Shown: positions 54,764 to 64,000 of the stretch, in pieces
Position numbering within the stretch: the first letter of the stretch is position 1
Layout of the letters: each line of letters opens with the position of its first letter
Assembly (NCBI RefSeq): GCF_900111745.1
Contig: NZ_FOIJ01000017.1
Span: 1 to 64,000, forward strand
Reading direction: 5' to 3'
DNA from: Stigmatella erecta
GTDB taxonomy: Bacteria; Myxococcota; Myxococcia; Myxococcales; Myxococcaceae
DNA length: 64,000 nucleotides
The notes under the pieces: generated by a model
What the model was told of the DNA's origin: nothing
The model's input: only the letters and a program-made list of their open reading frames with translations
Databases searched by the model: none
Made by a program: the position numbers and the translations under genes

Positions 54764-56317
54764 TCAGGGAACGAGGGGCGGCTGGGGATACAAGAACTGG
54801 AGGATGCCGCCGAAACGGGCAGCCCATGCCGCTTCGTTGTGCTGGCCGCCCTCCACCACGGTGTACTTCAGGTCCGTGTCCAGCACCCAGCCCTTGGCCA
54901 CCAGCGCATCGCGCAGGGCCGCAGCGTCCTCGACCGTCTCCGTCGTGTCTTGAGAGCTGTCTCCCTCTTGGGTGCCGATGTCCTCCCAGATGCGCAACGG
55001 GAGCTTCCCGGGCAGCGCGTTCACCTGGGTGATGATGTTCTGATTCGCCCACCACACCGAGGGCGAGACGACGCCCAGCCGCGTGAAGGTGCCGGGGTAT
55101 TTCATCCCCAGATACATGGAGACCAGGCCTCCCAGCGAGGAGCCCGCCAGGCCCGTGTACGGGCCCTCCGGCTTGGTGCGATAGGTGCTGTCGATCAGCG
55201 GCTTCAGCTCCTGCACGAGGAACTGGCCATACAGGTCCGCCCGTCCGGCATTGGGATAATTCTCGGCATGCTGGGGCGCCGCGGGCACCTGCGTGTACTC
55301 GGCGATACGGTCCGCGGTGTTGTAGACGCCGACGATGATGAGCGGCTCCACGAGGCCGTCCTTCACGAGTTGCTCCGCCGTCTCGTCCACGCCCCACTCC
55401 CCCGCGAAGGAGGTGGAGGCGTCCATGAGGTTCTGCCCATCGTGCATGTACAGCACGGGGTAGCGGCGCGTGGCGTTGTCCTTGTAGTCCGGCGGCAGCC
55501 AGACGATGACCCTGCGCGGCTTCAGCGTGGCGTTGGAGGGCGTCACATCCAGGTACCGGATGTCCCCGGTGAGCACCGGCGGAACGGGAGGGCGCGGCTT
55601 CGCCCAGCTGGCCACCGTGAGGTCCACCCGCTCGAACCCCGTCCCGGTCGTGAGCGTGCGGTTGTTGATGTCATTGTTCTGGGCATCCCGCTCCACCGTC
55701 TCCCACGAGCCGCGCGTCAACTTGAACTCAAGCTTCCGTCCCGGGGCGAAGGACAGCGAGAGGGCGTGGCGGCCATCCACCGCCTTGTAGAGCGCCACGG
55801 CGCTGGGATCCCAATTCCCCAGCTCCGGCTGATTGCCCGGCAGGTAGAGGGTGCTCTCCGGCGGGGTGTCCTCGGGTACGGCGACCACGAAGACCGTCTG
55901 GGGCTGGGTGATGCCGGAGGGCGGCCCCCAGCGCTCCACGGACACGGACACGGTCTGTGATTTCTTCGTCAGCGTGAGGGTCTGCTCGGGCACCGGCTGG
56001 CCCGAGGCGTCGAGCGCCACCTGCTCCGTGGGGGCACTCATCCACACGCGGTAGGTGAGCACCTCGTCCTTGGGCAGCCGTGTCTTGAGCGAGAACACCC
56101 GGCCGCCCTGGGAGACGAGTTCCAGCCCCTGTCCCGAGGGCCCACCGAGGCCCGGATCCGCCCCCTGGAGCCGCAGCACGGCCTCCGCGGGCGTCTCCGG
56201 GGGCACCGTCACCTCGAACTGAACATCCGACTCGGAATCACAGCCCGCCAGCACCGCCAGGGTGAGGGCCAGGAGGTACGGCAGCCGGTGGCGCAAGAGA
56301 GGTCCCATGGGGACCAT
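54764..56317 (-). CDS. CBM20-like/esterase fusion lipoprotein
   Basis: 517 residues (ATG 56317; ATG 56308 is the alternative). Lipobox LAGC near residue 25. Two starch-binding CBM20-like modules follow (about 30-130 starting VQFEVTVPPETPAEAVLRLQG, and about 140-245 with VVAVPEDTPPESTLYLPGNQPELGNWDPSAV). The esterase domain (about 250-517) has VLYMHDGQNLMDASTSFAGEW, the nucleophile elbow GLAGSSLGGLVSMY and SPSVWWANQ. It would cleave ester bonds on a bound polysaccharide at the cell surface. It is immediately downstream of the J/TPR gene. Confidence 0.78.
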   Translation of the reverse strand: MVPMGPLLRHRLPYLLALTLAVLAGCDSESDVQFEVTVPPETPAEAVLRLQGADPGLGGPSGQGLELVSQGGRVFSLKTRLPKDEVLTYRVWMSAPTEQVALDASGQPVPEQTLTLTKKSQTVSVSVERWGPPSGITQPQTVFVVAVPEDTPPESTLYLPGNQPELGNWDPSAVALYKAVDGRHALSLSFAPGRKLEFKLTRGSWETVERDAQNNDINNRTLTTGTGFERVDLTVASWAKPRPPVPPVLTGDIRYLDVTPSNATLKPRRVIVWLPPDYKDNATRRYPVLYMHDGQNLMDASTSFAGEWGVDETAEQLVKDGLVEPLIIVGVYNTADRIAEYTQVPAAPQHAENYPNAGRADLYGQFLVQELKPLIDSTYRTKPEGPYTGLAGSSLGGLVSMYLGMKYPGTFTRLGVVSPSVWWANQNIITQVNALPGKLPLRIWEDIGTQEGDSSQDTTETVEDAAALRDALVAKGWVLDTDLKYTVVEGGQHNEAAWAARFGGILQFLYPQPPLVP

Positions 56318-56323
56318 TATGGC

Positions 56324-57295
56324 TCAGAACGGCCAGCGCGCCTTGCGCAGCAGGGCGCCGGCCTCGGCGTTCTTCGGGTCCAGCTTCAGCACCTCCTCCA
56401 GGTGGCGCTTGGCGAGGTTCCCGGCCTTCCCCTCAATCAGGACCTGGGCCAGCAGCAGCCGCTGGGGCACCCGGTCCGGCGCCAGGTCCACCGCCCGCTG
56501 GGCGTGGACGCGCTGCTCGTTCCAGTCCACCCCGAGCGTCCGGGAGACCCGGGCGGCCCGGAAGGCGGCCTCGGCATGCTGAGCGTCCAGGCCACAGGTC
56601 TTCCGGTAGGACTCCAGGGCCGAGGCGAGGTTCCCCTGCTTCTCCAACTCCAGCCCCTGCTCGAACTCCCGCTGGCCCCGCTGGGCGTCATTCCGCCGGC
56701 GGACCTCGCCCAGCAGCGTGGACGCCTCGCGGTTCTTCGCATCCACCGACAGGGCCTGGTTCAGGTCCTTGATGGCCTGCTCGAAGTCCCCCCGGTCCAG
56801 GGCCGCCTTGCCGCGCGTCAGCAGCTCGGTCACCCGGTGGGTGGGCGCCAGGTACGGGTGGCGCGAAAGCCGGGACTGGCGCTCGGCCCGCCGCGCCTCA
56901 TCCAGGGGCGAGGGCGCCGCCGCCGGAGTGGGCGAAGGCCGGGCGGTGGAGGCCGGGGTGGGCGCGGGAGAGGGAGGCCGGGCGGCGGCCCCGGACAGCT
57001 GCGGGTGCTCCCGGAGGTAGGCCGCGCGGCGCTCGGGATGGGTGAGGACGGTGTGGGCCTCGGACACACGCCGGAAGATGCGCTCGATGCGCGCCCGGAA
57101 GGTGCCCAGGTTCTTCCCACCGAAGCGGTCCGGATGGTAGCGCTTCGAGAGTTCGAGGAAGGCCTGCTTCACCTCGTCGGCGGGCGCCCCGGGACGCAGC
57201 CCCAGCTGGGTGAAGTAGTCCTGGCCTTCCTGCTTCCGCTCGAACTCGATGATCTCTTTCTGAAGCTCGGGCGGAAGGTCCACCAACTCAGGCAT
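56324..57295 (-). CDS. J-domain protein with TPR repeats
   Basis: 323 residues. N-terminal J domain (about 25-95) with the HPD triad in KRYHPDRF. A Pro/Ala-rich linker (about 100-130), then TPR repeats from about 155 (VTELLTRGKAALDRGDFEQAI, QEFEQGLELEKQGNLASAL-like). It probably brings a DnaK-family chaperone to specific clients. No signal or membrane span. Downstream of argD and the hslVU genes on this strand. Confidence 0.8.
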   Translation of the reverse strand: MPELVDLPPELQKEIIEFERKQEGQDYFTQLGLRPGAPADEVKQAFLELSKRYHPDRFGGKNLGTFRARIERIFRRVSEAHTVLTHPERRAAYLREHPQLSGAAARPPSPAPTPASTARPSPTPAAAPSPLDEARRAERQSRLSRHPYLAPTHRVTELLTRGKAALDRGDFEQAIKDLNQALSVDAKNREASTLLGEVRRRNDAQRGQREFEQGLELEKQGNLASALESYRKTCGLDAQHAEAAFRAARVSRTLGVDWNEQRVHAQRAVDLAPDRVPQRLLLAQVLIEGKAGNLAKRHLEEVLKLDPKNAEAGALLRKARWPF

Positions 57296-57335
57296 CTCTA
57301 TGGCTCCTCGGTGGGGCGCAAGGCCCCGGTGTGGC

Positions 57336-58586
57336 TCAGGCGGGGGTGAGCACCCGCTCGAGGATTCGCAGGCCTTCGTCCAGCTCTTCCCGGCTCACCG
57401 TGAACGCGGGGGCGAAGCGAAGGGTCTTTTCGCCCGCGGCATTCAGCAGCAGCCCCTGCTCCCGGCAGCGGGTGACGATGGGGGCGGCCTCCTGGTGGAG
57501 CTCGATGCCGACGAGCAACCCCCGGCCCCGCACGTCCTGGATGAGGGTGGGCAGGCGGGCCTGGAGCTCCCGGCCCCGGGCCATGAAGTACTCGCCCTTC
57601 TCCACCACCTCGCGGAGCATCTGCGGCTCGCGGATGAGGCGGACCACGACGTTGGCGGCGGTGGCGGACACGAGGTTGCCACCAAAGGTGGAGCCGTGCG
57701 TCCCGGAAGGCAGGCTCTTGGCCGCCTCTTCCGAACAGAGCATCGCCCCGATGGGCAGCCCGTTGCCGAGCGCCTTCGCCAGGCTGATGGCATCCGGCTG
57801 GATGCCGTCGTGCTGGAAGGCGAACACCTTGCCGGTGCGGCCCATGCCCGTCTGCACCTCGTCCACGAGCAGCAGGAGGCCCTTCTCGTCACACAACGCG
57901 CGCAGGGCCTTGAGGAAGCCCTGCGGGGCGGCGCGCACCCCACCCTCGCCCTGCACGGGCTCCACCAGGATGGCGGCCGTCTGGGGGCCCACCCGCTGGC
58001 GCACCGCCTCCAGGTTGCCGTACGGGACGTGCTGGAAACCCGCGGGCAGCGGCTCGAAGCCCTTCTGGTACTTGGCCTGGCCGGTGGCGGTGACGGTGGC
58101 CAGCGTGCGGCCGTGGAAGGAGTTCTCGAACGTGATGACTTCGAAGCGCTCGGGGTGCCCCCGGTCCTTCATCACCCGGCGCGCCAGCTTGAGGAGCGCC
58201 TCGTTGGCCTCCGCCCCCGAGTTGCAGAAGAAGGCGCGCGGCAGCCCCGAGAGCGCGGTGAGCTGGGCGGCCAGCTCGATCTGCGGCTCCGAGTAGAAGG
58301 CGTTGGAGACGTGCCACAGGGTCTCCACCTGCGCCTTCACGGCGGCCACGACCTCGGGGTGGCAGTGCCCGAGCGCGCACGTGGCGATGCCCCCCAGCAG
58401 ATCCAGATACGAGCGGCCATCGGCATCCCACACGCGCGAGCCACGGCCCCGGACCAGGACGATGGGCTGCTGCTTGTAGTTCTGCAGCAGGTGGGCCTTG
58501 GCCTTGTCGATCCACACTCCACTCGGGGCCTGCGAGGAGGCCGGCGCCGGAATGATGGGGGTGAGCTCGGGATCGGGAGTCTGCAA
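57336..58586 (-). CDS. argD: Acetylornithine/class III aminotransferase
   Basis: 416 residues from a TTG at 58586 preceded by AGAGGAA; a TTG at 58622 adds 12 residues. Class III fold: VWDADGRSYLDLLGGIATCALGHCHP, NSGAEANEALLKLAR, LLLLVDEVQTGMGRTGK, and the PLP lysine K271 in SLAKALGNGLPIGA. This best fits ArgD (N-acetylornithine to N-acetylglutamate semialdehyde), though related ornithine or succinylornithine enzymes share the motifs. Confidence 0.86.
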   Translation of the reverse strand: MQTPDPELTPIIPAPASSQAPSGVWIDKAKAHLLQNYKQQPIVLVRGRGSRVWDADGRSYLDLLGGIATCALGHCHPEVVAAVKAQVETLWHVSNAFYSEPQIELAAQLTALSGLPRAFFCNSGAEANEALLKLARRVMKDRGHPERFEVITFENSFHGRTLATVTATGQAKYQKGFEPLPAGFQHVPYGNLEAVRQRVGPQTAAILVEPVQGEGGVRAAPQGFLKALRALCDEKGLLLLVDEVQTGMGRTGKVFAFQHDGIQPDAISLAKALGNGLPIGAMLCSEEAAKSLPSGTHGSTFGGNLVSATAANVVVRLIREPQMLREVVEKGEYFMARGRELQARLPTLIQDVRGRGLLVGIELHQEAAPIVTRCREQGLLLNAAGEKTLRFAPAFTVSREELDEGLRILERVLTPA

Positions 58587-58624
58587 GTCGGTTCCTCTCA
58601 GGGGACGGCGCGAAGCCGCCAAGG

Positions 58625-60022
<1,398 letters not shown>

Positions 60023-60033
60023 GGGCAGGGCTC

Positions 60034-60561
60034 CTAGAGCTCTTCGAAGGTGACGTGCGAGTTGGTGTAGACGCAGATGTCCCCAGCGATGGCCATGGCG
60101 TGCGTGGCGATCTCCCGGGCGGACAGGGTGGTGTGGCTCTGCAGGGCCCGGGCGGCGGCCAGGGCATAGTGGCCCCCGCTGCCCACGGCGGCGATGCCGT
60201 GGTCGGGCTCGATGACGTCGCCCGCGCCGGAGAGGATGAAGGTCTTCTCCCGGTCGGCGACGATGAGCAGGGCCTCCAGGCGGCGGAGGAAGCGGTCGGT
60301 GCGCCAGTCCTTCCCCAGCTCCACGCAGGCGCGGGCGAGGTTCTTCTGGTGCTCCTTGAGCTTGGCCTCGAAGCGCTCGAACAAGGTGAAGGCATCGGCG
60401 GTGCTGCCCGCGAAGCCGGCGAGGACGTTGCCCTCGCCGATGCGGCGCACCTTCTTGGCCGTGTTCTTCATGATGGTCTTGTCGAGGCTGACCTGCCCAT
60501 CACCCGCGATGACGACTTTCCCCTCGCGGCGCACGCAAAGGATGGTGGTGCCATGGAACAT
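60034..60561 (-). CDS. hslV: HslV peptidase subunit
   Basis: 175 residues. The catalytic Thr is T5 in [12 protein letters not shown], so a four-residue propeptide must be cut off to expose it; E. coli HslV only loses its first Met. The GDGQVS and SGAGDVIEP segments follow. It forms the dodecameric proteolytic core with HslU. Divergent from the CAP-domain gene. Confidence 0.97.
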   Translation of the reverse strand: MFHGTTILCVRREGKVVIAGDGQVSLDKTIMKNTAKKVRRIGEGNVLAGFAGSTADAFTLFERFEAKLKEHQKNLARACVELGKDWRTDRFLRRLEALLIVADREKTFILSGAGDVIEPDHGIAAVGSGGHYALAAARALQSHTTLSAREIATHAMAIAGDICVYTNSHVTFEEL

Positions 60562-60706
60562 GTGAACGTGTTTAACAAGGCGAGCGCCGGGTTTCCAAGG
60601 AAGACCGCCGGGCTGTCCGCCCTCTTACTTTCACTACTTGGAAGGGACAGCTTGCCTGTGAAGACAGGGGCGTGATTTCCGGAAGGCCGATGAGAATGAT
60701 GGGGCC

Positions 60707-61324
60707 ATGCGCTCCCTTCTCGCCCGCCCCCTGTCGCTGACCTGCCTCCTCGGATGCCTTGCGGCGTGCGGAGCGAGCGCGAAGGAGAAACGCCAGGAGA
60801 CCACGGTGGTGACCCGGACGGTCCGCACCGCGCCCGCGGCGCCCGCGCCGAAGAGCAGCCCGCCACCCAACGCGTTCGCGCGAGACATGCTGGAGACGCA
60901 CAACCAGGCGCGGGCCACGGCGCGGCCGGTGCCCAAGCCTCCCCTGCCCCCGCTGCAGTGGTCGGCGGAGGCCGCGAAGCAGGCCGAGTCCTGGGCGAAG
61001 CAGTGCACGTTCGAGCACAACCCGGACCGGGGCCCTTACGGCGAGAACCTGGCGGCGGCGACGCCGGGGGCCTGGAAGACGCCGGAGGTGGTGAAGAGCT
61101 GGAACGCGGAGGTGGCCGACTACAACTTCAGCCGGAACACCTGCGCGAAGGGCAAGATGTGCGGCCACTACACGCAGGTCGTCTGGCGAAACACCACGCA
61201 CGTGGGCTGCGCAAAGCGCACGTGCACGAAGAACTCACCGTTCGGCAAGGACTTCCCCACCTGGGACTTGTGGGTGTGCAACTACGCGCCGCCGGGGAAC
61301 GTGGTGGGCCAGAAGCCGTATTGA
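60707..61324 (+). CDS. CAP-domain lipoprotein
   Basis: 205 residues. Signal with a LAAC lipobox at about residue 21. CAP (SCP/PR-1) motifs: MLETHNQARA, GENLA, CGHYTQVVWRNTTHVGCA and WVCNYAPPGN. The cluster of His and Glu residues of the CAP cavity is intact. CAP proteins bind sterols or other lipids or act as proteases in some cases. It is the last typical high-GC gene before the accessory region. Confidence 0.87.
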   Translation: MRSLLARPLSLTCLLGCLAACGASAKEKRQETTVVTRTVRTAPAAPAPKSSPPPNAFARDMLETHNQARATARPVPKPPLPPLQWSAEAAKQAESWAKQCTFEHNPDRGPYGENLAAATPGAWKTPEVVKSWNAEVADYNFSRNTCAKGKMCGHYTQVVWRNTTHVGCAKRTCTKNSPFGKDFPTWDLWVCNYAPPGNVVGQKPY

Positions 61325-61350
61325 GCCTCAGCGCGGTAAGATGACGGCCC

Positions 61351-62126
61351 ATGCGCTTGAGCCTCGTGGGATTGCTGACCGGAATCGTCCTCTCCGCATG
61401 CACGACGGCGGCCTCCCCGGGACGCAGTCCACGCACGTACGCATGGAGCACCGACTCCCCTTCCAACGCGTGCCGCGTCAACCCCGCCAACTGCGCCGCC
61501 ATGGGGATGACCCGTAGGGATGCAGCCGAAGCCGGGCTCTCCCTCGCGGCGGCGCTCAAGACCTTGAACCCGGAACAGAAGCTCGAACTCCATCAGCTTT
61601 TGCATGAATGCGCGAAATGGGCGGATGACGAAGTCAACCAGCGCCGATTGGCAGGACAACGCCCTACCCACCAGCAGTGCCAGGAGCTGATTCAAGACGC
61701 ACACGGGAAGCAGGTCGCAAGAGCCGTCGTCTTCGGAATCGAAAAGCACGAAGCAGCCCTTCGGTGCGCCCAAGAGAAACTGGCAAAGCTCTGGCCGGGA
61801 GGCTTCAGCCTCCAGCAACGCTACGGCTACGACAGAGAAACAGGGCGAGTCTGGCTGATCAGCGAGACCCAAGCCCAGAAGCTACTTCGCCAAGGCCAAG
61901 GGAAGGCATTGAGAGGGACCCTTATCCCCGACGTCGTCATCCACACTGGCCATGGGCTGCAGATTCTGGCCGTCTATGACTTCAAGTTCCCCTGTCCAGG
62001 AAGCAACGAGGCCCGCTGGAGCCTTTACCCTCCAGGGCACGAATATGAATCCAATCTTCAAGGGGACATCTACAAGGAAGCCTTTGGAATACCGCCTTTT
62101 CGTGCATCGCCAATTTGGGGAATCCA

Positions 62127-62130
<4 letters not shown>
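61351..62130 (+). CDS. SitA-like lipoprotein toxin with PD-(D/E)XK (VRR-NUC-like) nuclease domain
   Basis: 259 residues. A lipobox (LSAC, C17) makes it a lipoprotein. A helical region (about 55-185) leads to a C-terminal nuclease: D194 in LIPDVVIHTG and D210-x-K212 in LAVYDFKFP, the D...(D/E)xK pattern of VRR-NUC-type nucleases. Seven cysteines. In Myxococcus xanthus, Sit toxins are lipoproteins passed between cells by TraAB outer-membrane exchange; this gene has the same build. It overlaps the immunity gene by ATGA. The assignment to Sit rests on architecture, not on a sequence match. Confidence 0.65.
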
Positions 62131-63991
<1,861 letters not shown>

Positions 63992-64000
63992 TAGGGTTCA

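Overview
The window is high-GC DNA (about 68% G+C where I counted it, e.g. 60961-61020) from a delta-type predatory or social bacterium, most likely a myxobacterium of the Myxococcus/Stigmatella/Cystobacter kind. The signs are MYXO-CTERM-like tails (Cys, membrane span, Arg cluster) on two PKD-repeat surface proteins, many lipoproteins, a SpoIID/LytB protein in a Gram-negative setting, and a Sit-type lipoprotein toxin/immunity pair at the right edge. I see no insertion sequence, CRISPR array or replication origin. Almost all of the window is ordinary, densely packed chromosome; the last 2.7 kb is accessory. LAYOUT. 1-4397 (minus): vWA lipoprotein; then RimK-like ATP-grasp ligase, DsbD-alpha-like exported protein, rlmB, four tRNAs (Thr-TGT, Tyr-GTA, Gly-TCC, Thr-GGT) and the start of tuf, the same tRNA-tuf order as the Escherichia coli tufB operon. 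4667-9529 (plus): HEAT-repeat protein, HAD phosphatase, unknown protein, helicase hrpB. 9533-13264: GNAT acetyltransferase, MFS transporter, exported protein and a Pro-rich protein with a FliK/SctP-like tail. 13335-16529 (minus): 7Fe ferredoxin, archaeal/fungal-type asd, rhodanese, acyl-CoA dehydrogenase. 16601-22604: tRNA-Cys, beta-helix lipoprotein, SpoIID-type lipoprotein, TonB/TolA-like protein, CDF metal exporter. 22639-30663 is a one-carbon block: gcvT-gcvH-gcvP (minus), divergent metF, then folD, with a membrane protein, an ADP-ribosylglycohydrolase and a 71-residue membrane protein between. 30716-34404 (plus): djlA-like co-chaperone, Smr protein, adenosine-deaminase-like protein overlapping pyrD. 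34517-39903 (minus): glycosyltransferase, O-antigen ligase-like protein, DUF6178-like protein, engB, tetraheme cytochrome. 40058-48844 (plus): BamE-like small protein, coaE, extended SDR, PKD surface protein, M36 metalloprotease. 48941-50913 (plus): two hot-dog dehydratase subunits and a Tat-exported aldo/keto reductase. 50948-60561 (minus): two esterase-fold lipoproteins around a DNRLRE/beta-propeller lipoprotein, one fused to two CBM20-like modules, then a J-domain/TPR protein, argD, hslU and hslV. 60707-61324: CAP-domain lipoprotein. HOW THE GENES FIT TOGETHER. The glycine cleavage enzymes load tetrahydrofolate with methylene groups, MetF sends these to methionine and FolD to formyl-tetrahydrofolate. 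HslV and HslU form one ATP-dependent protease. The two MaoC-type proteins look like one heteromeric (R)-hydroxyacyl dehydratase. The many lipoproteins and PKD/M36 proteins form a secreted and outer-surface inventory suited to predation. The most interesting segment is 61351-63991: an outer-membrane-type lipoprotein ending in a PD-(D/E)XK (VRR-NUC-like) nuclease, overlapped by 4 nt by a DUF3396/TsiV-type immunity gene, next to a possibly truncated second immunity-like gene on the other strand, all in DNA of clearly lower G+C (47-48% in the stretches I counted).
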